8,032 nt of DNA from UBA2289 sp041677365 (lineage in GTDB: Bacteria > Bacillota_I > Bacilli_A > Izemoplasmatales > Hujiaoplasmataceae): assembly GCA_041677365.1 (NCBI GenBank), contig JBAYQC010000068.1, forward strand, positions 1 through 8,032, given 5' to 3'. Positions 1-6,869 of the stretch are shown in pieces. Within the stretch, counting starts at the first letter, position 1. Each line of letters opens with the position of its first letter. The notes under the pieces were generated by a model. That model ran no database searches. It was given only the letters and a program-made list of their open reading frames with translations, and was not told the DNA's origin. The position numbers and the translations under genes are program-made.

Positions 1-555
1 AAAATAATTCAGATTGAAGTAATAAAGATGATTATTAATCAGATTACTGATAACAACTTAGAATTAACACTAAATAACTTATTGGATATCATTGATTTAA
101 CTACTTCTGATAAACCGCATCTTTCTTATAACATAAGTGATCAGTTATTTGTTGAGAAAAGTTATGGTAATTTAGAATTTAAAACTGACAGATTAATTTC
201 TTATGACTACGAGTTTATCGTTAATGATTTCCAAGAATTATCTTTACCGGACAATCATTTTCTCTTCATCACAAAAAAACCAAACAAAAATTATGGTTTT
301 ATAGATAAATTATGGTATAATAATTTAGATTTAATCTTTCCTTTAACAATAAGAAATCGGCGAAATGGTGACCGTTTGAAGTTTGATTTCGGCACTAAGA
401 AATTAAAAGACTTTTTTATTGATAAAAAGATTAAAAAAAATATCCGTAATACTATCCCAATTATTATTGATAAAAGTGGAGAGATTATCTTTATTCCCGG
501 ACTTTATAAAAAGGAATATAAAGGTAATGAGTGTTTATACATATCTTATAAGTGA
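1..555 (+). CDS. tilS: tRNA(Ile)-lysidine synthetase, C-terminal part (5' end outside window)
   Basis: The reading frame is open from the first base, so the gene starts upstream and the first visible ATG (28) is internal; 184 codons are visible, whereas the family usually has about 430-460 residues. TilS converts the wobble cytidine of the CAU anticodon of one tRNA-Ile to lysidine using ATP and lysine, so that the tRNA reads AUA as isoleucine; it is cytoplasmic and essential. The catalytic PP-loop ATPase domain is not in the window. What is seen is the C-terminal substrate-binding domain: PLTIRNRRNGDRL (bases 340-378), then GTKKLKDFFID (391-423), and a closing IIFIPGLYKKEY segment, all characteristic of TilS. 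The N-terminal half of the visible part is less conserved. The TGA stop lies 11 bases before hpt, as in the Bacillus tilS-hpt-ftsH order. Identification rests on these motifs and on context. Confidence 0.9.
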   Translation, partial: KIIQIEVIKMIINQITDNNLELTLNNLLDIIDLTTSDKPHLSYNISDQLFVEKSYGNLEFKTDRLISYDYEFIVNDFQELSLPDNHFLFITKKPNKNYGFIDKLWYNNLDLIFPLTIRNRRNGDRLKFDFGTKKLKDFFIDKKIKKNIRNTIPIIIDKSGEIIFIPGLYKKEYKGNECLYISYK

Positions 556-557
556 GG
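554..557 (+). promoter_or_regulatory. Ribosome binding site deciding the hpt start
   Basis: GAGG overlaps the tilS TGA stop and lies 9 bases before the ATG at 567. This favours ATG 567 over the in-frame GTG at 552, which has no comparable site and would add five residues not expected from the family. The overlap suggests that hpt translation is coupled to tilS termination. Confidence 0.6.
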
Positions 558-566
558 TCAATCCTA

Positions 567-1109
567 ATGTTAGAAAGAGACATTGAAAGAGTCTTAGTAA
601 GTCATGAAGAAATAGTGAAAACATCTAAAAAACTTGGAAAGCAAATTGCTTCTGACTATCAAGGTAAAAAACCCTTAATAGTTGGTTTGTTAAAAGGGTG
701 TATCCCGTTTCTTGCCGAATTAGTTAAGCATATAGATATTTATTGTCAAATCGAGTTTATGAGTGTCCAAAGTTATCATGGCGGAACCGCTTCTACTGGC
801 AATGTTAAGATTACTAAAGATTTAGATGTGTCTGTAGAAGGTAGAGATGTTATTATCGCTGAAGATATAGTTGATACCGGAAGAACAATAAACGTTGTAA
901 AAGAATTATTAAAATATCGCGGAGCCGCTTCAGTTGAAGTTGTAACGCTACTGGATAAACCCCAAGGGAGAACCGAAGAATTCGTGCCTAAATATATTGG
1001 TGTGACTATTCCCAAAGAATTTGTGGTCGGTTTTGGTCTTGATTATGATGAGTACTATCGTAATCTTCCTTATGTGGGAATATTAAAACAAGAAGTATAC
1101 AAGAAATAA
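567..1109 (+). CDS. hpt: Hypoxanthine(-guanine) phosphoribosyltransferase
   Basis: This cytoplasmic purine-salvage enzyme transfers the phosphoribosyl group of PRPP to hypoxanthine or guanine, giving IMP or GMP. The protein has 180 residues from ATG 567, matching the usual length of Bacillus HprT. The diagnostic PRPP-binding motif EDIVDTGRT is at residues 99-107, with the two acidic residues followed by the phosphate-binding loop. Other family landmarks are GLLKGCIPF near residue 40, VTLLDKP after the PRPP motif, and the C-terminal FVVGFGLDYDEYYRNLPYVG purine-binding and closing segment. The N-terminus, MLERDIERVLV, aligns with the start of other bacterial HprT proteins, which supports this start over the upstream GTG. 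It lies between tilS and ftsH with almost no spacing. In Bacillus subtilis, TilS and HprT have been reported to act together on ftsH expression; whether that holds here is unknown. Confidence 0.96.
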   Translation: MLERDIERVLVSHEEIVKTSKKLGKQIASDYQGKKPLIVGLLKGCIPFLAELVKHIDIYCQIEFMSVQSYHGGTASTGNVKITKDLDVSVEGRDVIIAEDIVDTGRTINVVKELLKYRGAASVEVVTLLDKPQGRTEEFVPKYIGVTIPKEFVVGFGLDYDEYYRNLPYVGILKQEVYKK

Positions 1110-1114
1110 GGAGG
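1108..1114 (+). promoter_or_regulatory. Strong ribosome binding site of ftsH
   Basis: AAGGAGG, a near-perfect match to the anti-Shine-Dalgarno sequence, overlaps the last two bases of the hpt TAA stop and lies 7 bases before the ftsH ATG at 1122. It is the strongest ribosome binding site in the window and indicates efficient translation of ftsH from the shared transcript. Confidence 0.8.
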
Positions 1115-1121
1115 AAATTTT

Positions 1122-3089
1122 ATGGCCGTTGCTAAAAAACCTAATCGAAAACCAATTAACAATCGATCAACACAGTTTATAATGATAGCTTTATTAGTAA
1201 TATTAGCTATTTCAATTTTTTATAGTTTTACTAATTCTAAAGCTCCCAAAGAACTGTCAAACACTGAATTTATTGAAAGTCTTACTTCTAATGAAGTTGA
1301 GACTGTAGAAGTTTCACCATTATCTGGCGAAACTAATTACCGTGCTTATAAAGTGTCAGGTACACTTACGGATGATGCTCGTTATGAAACTTATTTTGCT
1401 AATGATTCTGAATTAGATGAAGTAAGATTATTAATTAACACTTTGAATAACGATAGTATTGATACCAATGATGTTGTTTATGTCTTTAACCGTGGCGCTA
1501 CTTATAATATTTTAAACATTATCTTCCCTATCATCTTAGTTGGTGGTGTGGTTGTAATGTTAGTTATTATGATGCGTGGTGGTACTAATGCTAATAAACA
1601 AGCATTTGATTTTGGTAAGAGCAAAGCACAAGTCAGCAAAAATCAAAAAACTACGTTTGAAGATGTTGCTGGGGCAGATGAAGAAAAAGAAGAATTAAAA
1701 GAAATTATTGATTTCTTGAAGAATCCAAAAAAATATATGGACTTAGGAGCAAGAATTCCTAGAGGAGTATTATTAGTTGGCCCTCCAGGAACAGGTAAAA
1801 CTTTAATTGCTAGAGCTGTTGCAGGTGAAGCAAAAGTACCTTTCTACTTCGTTTCTGGTTCTGACTTTTTAGAAATGTTTGTTGGTGTTGGTGCCTCAAG
1901 AGTTAGAGATATGTTTAAAACTGCTAAGACTCATTCACCATGTATTTTATTTATTGATGAAATCGACGCTGTCGGACGTCAAAGAGGTACTGGTTTAGGT
2001 GGAGGTCACGATGAACGTGAACAAACTCTTAACCAATTACTTGTTGAGATGGATGGATTCGGTCACAATTCAGGAGTAATTGTAATGGCCGCAACCAACC
2101 GTGTTGATATCTTAGATCCAGCTTTAATGCGTCCCGGACGTTTTGATCGCCAAGTTTATGTTGGTCGTCCAGATATTAAAGGTAGAGTCGAAATTTTAAG
2201 AGTCCACTCAAGAAACAAAAAGATTAATCCAGATATTACATTCCAAGAAATCGCTAGAAGAACACCAGGATTTACTGGTGCGGATTTAGAAAACTTAATG
2301 AATGAGGCGGCGCTTTTAGCAGCTAGAGAAAACAAAACCCAAATTGAATTATCTCATATCGATGAAGCTGTTGATAGAGTTATGATGGGCCCAGCTAAGA
2401 AATCAAGAGTATTCTCTAAAAAAGAAAAAGAAATTATCGCTTATCATGAAGCTGGACATGCTGTTATCGGATTAAAATTAGAAAATGCTAATATTGTTCA
2501 TAAGGTAACGATTATTCCTCGAGGACAAGCTGGTGGTTATAACTTAATGTTGCCTAAGGAAGAACAAGCTTTCTTACAAACAAAACAAAATTTATTAGAA
2601 ATGATTATTGGCCTTTTAGGTGGTAGAGTGGCTGAGGAAGTCACCTTTAAAGAAATTTCTACTGGAGGACATAACGATTTACAGCGTTCTACTTCTATTG
2701 CTAGATCAATGATTACCGAGTATGGTATGAGTGAAAGGTTAGGTCCAATCACTTACGAAAAAGATAGCGATACTGTATTCTTAGGAAGAGATTATGGTAA
2801 ATCTAAAAACTTTTCAGAAGCTATCGCTACGGAAATTGATAAAGAAGTTCGTGGAATTATCCATGATTGTTATGATAAAGCAAAAGAATTAATTGAAAAA
2901 AATCTTGATTTATTAAAAACAATCGCTCACTATTTACTAGAAGTTGAAACATTAACTAAAGAAGATATCGATGAAATTGTTGAAACTGGTAAATTAGGTA
3001 GATGGGATAATGTTTTGGCGAATGAGGTAGATACTGATTCCGCCGTAAAACCAAAGGAAGAATCTCAATCACAAAAAGAAGCTAAATAA
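1122..3089 (+). CDS. ftsH: ATP-dependent zinc metalloprotease FtsH
   Basis: FtsH is a hexameric membrane protease that unfolds and degrades damaged membrane proteins and some regulators. The 655 residues fit the family. The N-terminal transmembrane helix spans about residues 18-37, an extracytoplasmic domain about 38-127, and a second helix about 129-151. The AAA+ domain follows, with the linker TTFEDVAGADEEKEELKEI (177-195), Walker A GPPGTGKT (220-227), pore loop MFVGVG (252-257), Walker B ILFIDE (275-280), and the second region of homology from about 324, with probable arginine fingers R337 and R340. The M41 peptidase domain carries HEAGH (442-446) with catalytic E443, and D519 in GGHNDL is the expected third zinc ligand. 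All catalytic residues appear intact. The tail after about residue 630 is charged and probably disordered. It is the third gene of the tilS-hpt-ftsH unit and is followed by a terminator hairpin. Confidence 0.99.
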   Translation: MAVAKKPNRKPINNRSTQFIMIALLVILAISIFYSFTNSKAPKELSNTEFIESLTSNEVETVEVSPLSGETNYRAYKVSGTLTDDARYETYFANDSELDEVRLLINTLNNDSIDTNDVVYVFNRGATYNILNIIFPIILVGGVVVMLVIMMRGGTNANKQAFDFGKSKAQVSKNQKTTFEDVAGADEEKEELKEIIDFLKNPKKYMDLGARIPRGVLLVGPPGTGKTLIARAVAGEAKVPFYFVSGSDFLEMFVGVGASRVRDMFKTAKTHSPCILFIDEIDAVGRQRGTGLGGGHDEREQTLNQLLVEMDGFGHNSGVIVMAATNRVDILDPALMRPGRFDRQVYVGRPDIKGRVEILRVHSRNKKINPDITFQEIARRTPGFTGADLENLMNEAALLAARENKTQIELSHIDEAVDRVMMGPAKKSRVFSKKEKEIIAYHEAGHAVIGLKLENANIVHKVTIIPRGQAGGYNLMLPKEEQAFLQTKQNLLEMIIGLLGGRVAEEVTFKEISTGGHNDLQRSTSIARSMITEYGMSERLGPITYEKDSDTVFLGRDYGKSKNFSEAIATEIDKEVRGIIHDCYDKAKELIEKNLDLLKTIAHYLLEVETLTKEDIDEIVETGKLGRWDNVLANEVDTDSAVKPKEESQSQKEAK

Positions 3090-3097
3090 CTAACTAG

Positions 3098-3129
3098 CTG
3101 GGATGCCTTGTGGTATCCCAGTTTATTTT
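3098..3129 (+). terminator. Rho-independent terminator after ftsH
   Basis: CTGGGATGCC (3098-3107) pairs with GGTATCCCAG (3112-3121) around a TTGT loop, giving a 10-pair stem with one G-U pair, followed by TTTATTTT. It lies 8 bases after the ftsH stop and probably ends the tilS-hpt-ftsH transcript. The tail is interrupted by one A, so some read-through into rqcP is plausible. Confidence 0.8.
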
Positions 3130-3144
3130 AGGAGTTGAATATTA

Positions 3145-3396
3145 ATGCGTTTAGATAAATATTTAAAAGTATCAAGAATTTTCAAAAGAAGAACTATCGC
3201 TAAAGAGGTCAGTAAAAACTCTCGGGTATTAATTAACGGTAGAGTAGCTAAACCTGGTAGTGAGGTTAAAGTTAATGACATTTTAACTATTTTTTATGGT
3301 TCTAAAGAACTCAAAGTTAAAGTGCTTGAAGTATTAGCATATGCAAAAAAGGATGATGCTTTTACTATGTATGAGATAATCAGTGAAGAAAATTGA
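3145..3396 (+). CDS. rqcP: S4-domain RNA-binding protein RqcP (YabO family)
   Basis: This is a small 83-residue protein made almost entirely of an S4 RNA-binding domain. The N-terminus, MRLDKYLKVSRIFKRRTIAK, is nearly that of Bacillus YabO/RqcP, followed by the VLINGRVAKPGSEVKVNDIL turn typical of S4 folds and the C-terminal MYEIISEE. In Bacillus, RqcP works with RqcH on stalled 50S subunits, where it promotes alanine tailing of the stuck nascent chain. The start is supported by AGGAG at 3130-3134, 10 bases upstream, and by family alignment. In Bacillus this gene usually lies near yabP, yabQ and divIC, upstream of tilS; here it is just downstream of ftsH, after a terminator, and no clear promoter was found in the 15 bases between that terminator and its start. 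The related heat-shock protein Hsp15 (HslR) is an alternative, but the length and sequence fit RqcP better. Confidence 0.9.
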   Translation: MRLDKYLKVSRIFKRRTIAKEVSKNSRVLINGRVAKPGSEVKVNDILTIFYGSKELKVKVLEVLAYAKKDDAFTMYEIISEEN

Positions 3397-3421
3397 TTCA
3401 AAACTGTTTTCTCGATATAAT
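3393..3421 (+). promoter_or_regulatory. Probable sigma-A promoter for the metal-binding lipoprotein gene and lysS
   Basis: TTGATT (3393-3398) and a perfect TATAAT (3416-3421) are separated by 17 bases, an almost ideal housekeeping promoter. The -35 box overlaps the last bases of rqcP. Transcription would start near 3427-3429, leaving a 5' leader of only about 14 bases before ATG 3442. No Zur-type or AdcR-type palindrome was recognised around it. Confidence 0.6.
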
Positions 3422-3428
3422 TTAAGAT

Positions 3429-3432
3429 GGAG
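3429..3432 (+). promoter_or_regulatory. Ribosome binding site deciding the lipoprotein start
   Basis: GGAG lies 9 bases before ATG 3442. The upstream in-frame ATG at 3427 has no ribosome binding site and overlaps the predicted transcription start, and ATG 3436 is only 3 bases from the GGAG. ATG 3442 also gives a clean lipoprotein signal beginning MKKVL. Confidence 0.65.
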
Positions 3433-3441
3433 TTGATGAAA

Positions 3442-4404
3442 ATGAAAAAAGTCTTAATCATAATAACTTTCATTCTAAGTGGAATCTTATTATTGGGTTG
3501 TAACGATAGAAATATGTCTCATGACATCTATGTAACGGTATATCCTTTACAATATGTCGCTGAAGAAATTTTAGAAGGTACTGAATACACTGTTGGGATT
3601 GTCCCTGGAGTAACTTCTCATGAGAGTTCAGTTGATTGGTCGCCGAGAGAAATAATCGCAATGACCGAAGCTACATATCTGTTTTATATCGGTGCAAATT
3701 ATGATTATTACATCGATTACCAAATAGACAGTATTTTTTCTAATAAATTAGTGGAACTTGTAAAAATTCAAGATAGTGGATATATCGAGTTTATTCCTGG
3801 AGAAATTCATGAACACGATCACGATGATGAACATACTCATGATGCTCATGCAACAAACACTTCAGCCTTAGGTATCGATCCGCATTTTTGGATTTCGCCG
3901 ATAAAGATCCTTGAAGTAGCTGAATTAGTCTATGATAAACTAATCGAAGCTTATCCTGAAGAAGAAACGCTTTTATCTGATAATTATGATAATTTGTTAC
4001 TGACTTTGCAAGAACTTAGTGATGATTATCAAGAGGCTATTGATAAGTTGACTAATATTGTGTTGACTTCAACTAATCTTTATGGATATTTAAGAAATGA
4101 TTACGGTTTGAATTTTATGCCAATTTCAACTGGTTATCACGAAGAATCAGATCAATTTACTTTAGAACAAAAACAAAAAATAGTTGCTGAAGCTGATTTT
4201 CATGATATTCAATACATAATCTACGAAAAATATACTACTTCTCCACTTTCAGATGCTGTTAGAGAAGAGCTAAGTATGGGAAAATTAGAATTTAACATCT
4301 TACAGTCAATTCTTGACGAAGAGGTAAATGCTGGCAAGAACTATGTTACAATAATGTATGATAATTTAGAATTAATAAAAACTGCAGGGGAATATGAGGG
4401 GTAA
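3442..4404 (+). CDS. Metal-binding lipoprotein of the zinc/manganese ABC transporter (ZnuA/AdcA-like) family
   Basis: The protein has 320 residues from ATG 3442. A signal peptide with two lysines and a hydrophobic core ends in the lipobox LLGC, with lipidated Cys20, so the mature protein should be anchored on the outer face of the membrane. Family motifs are PGVTSHESSVDWSPREI (first metal His, H60), a His/Asp-rich loop at 121-136 with six histidines, typical of zinc rather than manganese binders, and GIDPHFWISP (second metal His, H148). The segment YGYLRNDYGL matches the region after the third His, but the His position itself appears to be Thr211. The fourth ligand position, usually Asp, appears to be Asn285. 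These two assignments are alignments by eye. It would capture zinc, or a similar divalent metal, for an ABC importer, but no permease or ATPase gene is in the window. It has its own promoter and is followed one base later by lysS. Confidence 0.88.
   Translation: MKKVLIIITFILSGILLLGCNDRNMSHDIYVTVYPLQYVAEEILEGTEYTVGIVPGVTSHESSVDWSPREIIAMTEATYLFYIGANYDYYIDYQIDSIFSNKLVELVKIQDSGYIEFIPGEIHEHDHDDEHTHDAHATNTSALGIDPHFWISPIKILEVAELVYDKLIEAYPEEETLLSDNYDNLLLTLQELSDDYQEAIDKLTNIVLTSTNLYGYLRNDYGLNFMPISTGYHEESDQFTLEQKQKIVAEADFHDIQYIIYEKYTTSPLSDAVREELSMGKLEFNILQSILDEEVNAGKNYVTIMYDNLELIKTAGEYEG
4396..4399 (+). promoter_or_regulatory. Ribosome binding site deciding the lysS start
   Basis: GAGG within the last codons of the upstream gene lies 6 bases before ATG 4406. 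The alternative ATG at 4394 overlaps this site and has AGGGG only 3 bases upstream. ATG 4406 gives the junction TAATATG, a layout expected for coupled translation. Confidence 0.55.
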
Positions 4405-4405
4405 T

Positions 4406-5896
4406 ATGGAATTAAAATTAACAGAACAAGAAATTGTTAGAAGAGAGAAAGCAGAAAATTTAAAAAGTTTAGGTATCGATCCTTTTGGATCGAGATTTGA
4501 TCGTTCGCATAATACAAAAACATTTAAAAATGAATTTTCTAAATTTACTAAAGAAGAGCTTCATGAAATGGAAAATCCGAAAACTGTAAAAATTGCTGGA
4601 AGGATTATGACAAAGCGTGTAAAAGGTAAAGCTGGCTTCGCTCATATCCAAGATCAATATGGATTATTACAGTTATATGTAAGGATCGACGCTATCGGTG
4701 AAGATGCTTATGATTTATTTAAAAAGGCAGATATTGGCGACATTATTGGTGTTTATGGAACAGCGATGATTACTAATACCGGTGAATTATCTTTAAAGGT
4801 TGAAAAGTTTATTCATTTAACTAAAGCTTTAAGACCGCTACCAGAAAAATATCATGGTTTGGTTGATAAAGAAGAGATTTACAGACGTCGTTATGTTGAT
4901 TTAATTATGAATGAAGAAAGTCGTAATACTTTTATTAAAAGATCGAAAATAATTAAAGAGATGCGTGACTATCTAGATCATCGCGGTTATTTGGAAGTAG
5001 AAACTCCAGTATTGCAACCGATACTTGGTGGTGCGAATGCTAGACCTTTTATTACTCATCATAATACTTTAAATATGCCATTTTATTTACGAATCGCTAC
5101 CGAATTACATTTAAAAAGACTAATTATTGGTGGCTTTGATGGAGTTTATGAGATTGGTAGATTATTTAGAAATGAAGGAATCGACCGCTTGCATAATCCG
5201 GAGTTTACAACGATTGAACTATACCTAGCTTATTCTGATTTACAAGGAATGATGGACTTAAGTGAAGACTTAATCAGCCATCTAGCTATGAAAGTAAACG
5301 GTACAACTAAAGTTAATTATGACGGAGTTGAAATTGATTTAGCTAAGGGTTGGCGGAAAGCACATATGGTTGATTTAATTAAAGAAAAATGTGGAATTAA
5401 CTTCTTTGAAATCAAAGATTTTGAAACTGCAAAAGCTTTGGCTAAAGAACATCATTTAGAAGTTGCGCCGCATCTATATGGTGTTGGACATATTGTTAAC
5501 CTCTTCTTTGAACACTATTGTGAAGCTGATTTAATTCAGCCAACATTCGTTTATGGTCATCCAATTGAAATTTCACCATTAACTAAAAAAGATCCTTCTG
5601 ATGAAAGATTCACTCAAAGATTTGAATTGTTTATCAATGGTAGCGAATATGCAAATGCTTATACCGAGCTTAATGATCCAATTGATCAATTGGAACGTTT
5701 TGAAAACCAGATTAAAGAAAAGGATTTAGGTAATGAAGAAGCTAACGAGATGGATATTGATTTTGTTGAAGCTTTAGAATATGGAATGCCTCCAACTGGT
5801 GGTATTGGGATTGGGATTGACCGATTGGTAATGTTGCTTACTGACTCTAAATCAATTAGAGATGTACTACTTTTCCCACAAATGAAAAATCGTTAA
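4406..5896 (+). CDS. lysS: Lysyl-tRNA synthetase, class II
   Basis: This cytoplasmic homodimer charges tRNA-Lys with lysine using ATP. From ATG 4406 the protein has 496 residues, the normal length. The N-terminal OB-fold that binds the anticodon covers about residues 61-137, beginning VKIAGRIMTKR. The class II catalytic domain follows: motif 1 around 179-206 (RSKIIKEM to ETPVLQ), the GGANARPFITHHN loop, motif 2 beginning FRNEGID at 254 and running into HNPEFTTIELY, and motif 3 GMPPTGGIGIGIDRL at 460-474. The lysine-recognition segment NAYTELNDP is present. The C-terminus, RDVLLFPQMKNR, is that of a complete bacterial LysS. No T-box or other leader lies before it. It follows the metal-binding lipoprotein gene with one spacer base and is probably transcribed from the promoter at 3393-3421. 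A strong hairpin terminator follows the stop codon. Confidence 0.98.
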   Translation: MELKLTEQEIVRREKAENLKSLGIDPFGSRFDRSHNTKTFKNEFSKFTKEELHEMENPKTVKIAGRIMTKRVKGKAGFAHIQDQYGLLQLYVRIDAIGEDAYDLFKKADIGDIIGVYGTAMITNTGELSLKVEKFIHLTKALRPLPEKYHGLVDKEEIYRRRYVDLIMNEESRNTFIKRSKIIKEMRDYLDHRGYLEVETPVLQPILGGANARPFITHHNTLNMPFYLRIATELHLKRLIIGGFDGVYEIGRLFRNEGIDRLHNPEFTTIELYLAYSDLQGMMDLSEDLISHLAMKVNGTTKVNYDGVEIDLAKGWRKAHMVDLIKEKCGINFFEIKDFETAKALAKEHHLEVAPHLYGVGHIVNLFFEHYCEADLIQPTFVYGHPIEISPLTKKDPSDERFTQRFELFINGSEYANAYTELNDPIDQLERFENQIKEKDLGNEEANEMDIDFVEALEYGMPPTGGIGIGIDRLVMLLTDSKSIRDVLLFPQMKNR

Positions 5897-5907
5897 GATA
5901 TAAATAA

Positions 5908-5950
5908 AAGGCTTGTTACTCTTAATTAAAAGATAACAAGCCTTCTTTTT
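5908..5950. terminator. Probable bidirectional terminator between lysS and the minus-strand unit
   Basis: AAGGCTTGTTA (5908-5918) pairs perfectly with TAACAAGCCTT (5934-5944). Beyond a bulged C the stem can continue as TCTT with AAGA. On the plus strand it is followed by CTTTTTATTT, a good tail for lysS. On the minus strand it begins 17 bases after the TAA of the TPR-like gene and is followed by TTATTTAT, a weaker but usable tail. One hairpin therefore probably ends both convergent transcripts. Confidence 0.85.
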
Positions 5951-5960
5951 ATTTAATTAA

Positions 5961-6869
5961 TTATTCTTCTTCGTCAACTGATTCAACTTCTTCAATGTCT
6001 TCGACATTATCCATTTGATTTGCAATTAAATGCTGGTCACCTTCATCGTTAGTATTAAACTCTTCGGGTGCTTCTTCTTGGAACACATAATCTTCTACTT
6101 TAACATTATTTTTAAACAATTCCTTAGCTCTGATTGCAGTATGGTGGTTTTTACCGTTGGCAATAACTTTAGCTAAACACTTATCCATTTCTACTTCATC
6201 ATTGATAGCGCGATAGTAATAAGCCATTCTAAAATTATAAATAAGTTTAGTAGAAATATAGCCATCAAATTGTGAAAATTGACTTTCGATGACTTCGCGG
6301 TAATGTTCTGGATTATCATCTAATCCTTGAATTGCTTCTAAAACTTGAATATAAGAATTAACAAAGCTTAAATATCTTCTGTTGATATTTGCGCTTAAGG
6401 TTTTAATTCTTTCTAAATACATATTAAAATTTTCAAAATCTTCTAGTTCAAAACTAGCATATGCGCTAAACGCAAAGATTAAGATATGATATGCTGGATT
6501 AAGTTTCTTTAGTTCAATTTGGTTAAAAGTTTTAATAGCTTCGTCATATTCACCACAATAATACTTTGCCATCCCCAAGTAAACCATATAAAAAGCTTGC
6601 ATATTCTTTGTCGGTGCTTTTTTAAGGTTTCCTTCGACTAACTCTTTAGCCTTTTGAACTTCCAAATCATATTCTACCAACATATTAAATCTAGTAGAAA
6701 ATGTCTGCAAAGATCCAGAAACTTTATATCTTAAGAATAAATATCCGGCTAGAATAATCACAAACACCCAAATGAAATCCATATACTCAAATATGAAGTT
6801 AGTGATTATCAAAGTTAAATCAATTACCATAATCGAAATCATTGCGGTTAAATATTGTTTTCTGTTCAT
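5961..6869 (-). CDS. Membrane-anchored TPR-like protein with acidic tail, function unknown
   Basis: The 302-residue product is not recognised as a named protein. Two hydrophobic helices (about 9-27 and 32-47) form a hairpin near the N-terminus; Arg3/Lys4 before the first and Arg-Tyr-Lys after the second predict that both ends face the cytoplasm. Residues 70-240 are helical and TPR-like. The clearest unit is AFYMVYLGMAKYYCGEYDEAI at about 92 onward, with the small residue and Y-x-x-A-I pattern of a TPR; a second lies at about 126-155 and another at about 211-237. Residues 251-302 hold 17 Asp or Glu and no Lys or Arg, probably a disordered tail. The start is supported by AGGAG at 6880-6884, 10 bases upstream, and the ATG shares one base with the TAA of the preceding gene (TAATG), implying coupled expression. 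TPR proteins are usually scaffolds; no enzymatic motif was seen. Confidence 0.85.
   Translation of the reverse strand: MNRKQYLTAMISIMVIDLTLIITNFIFEYMDFIWVFVIILAGYLFLRYKVSGSLQTFSTRFNMLVEYDLEVQKAKELVEGNLKKAPTKNMQAFYMVYLGMAKYYCGEYDEAIKTFNQIELKKLNPAYHILIFAFSAYASFELEDFENFNMYLERIKTLSANINRRYLSFVNSYIQVLEAIQGLDDNPEHYREVIESQFSQFDGYISTKLIYNFRMAYYYRAINDEVEMDKCLAKVIANGKNHHTAIRAKELFKNNVKVEDYVFQEEAPEEFNTNDEGDQHLIANQMDNVEDIEEVESVDEEE

Noticed and set aside
552..566. GTG start for hpt overlapping the tilS stop
   Set aside because: It would add five residues absent from related HprT proteins, and the GAGG at 554-557 serves ATG 567 with normal spacing.
776..1015. Minus-strand open frame opposite hpt
   Set aside because: It lies wholly within the conserved hpt gene, its translation has no recognisable motif, and its position makes it a shadow frame.
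2537..2752. Minus-strand open frame opposite ftsH
   Set aside because: It lies inside the conserved protease domain of ftsH and shows no independent features.
2977..3011. Possible promoter for rqcP inside the ftsH 3' end (TTGAAA at 2980 and GATAAT at 3006)
   Set aside because: The spacing is 20 bases, the -10 box is imperfect, and it lies upstream of the ftsH terminator, so it would not bypass it.
3397..3441. Zur or AdcR operator upstream of the metal-binding lipoprotein gene
   Set aside because: No palindrome of either type is visible in the 45-base spacer, so metal-dependent control cannot be claimed.
3821..3852. Repeat-like His/Asp codon run in the lipoprotein gene
   Set aside because: It encodes the His-rich loop normal for zinc-binding members of this family and is not a separate DNA repeat.
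4313..4365. Possible lysS promoter (TTGACG at 4313 and nearby AT-rich boxes)
   Set aside because: No acceptable -10 box occurs 16-18 bases downstream; the candidates are 23 or more bases away.
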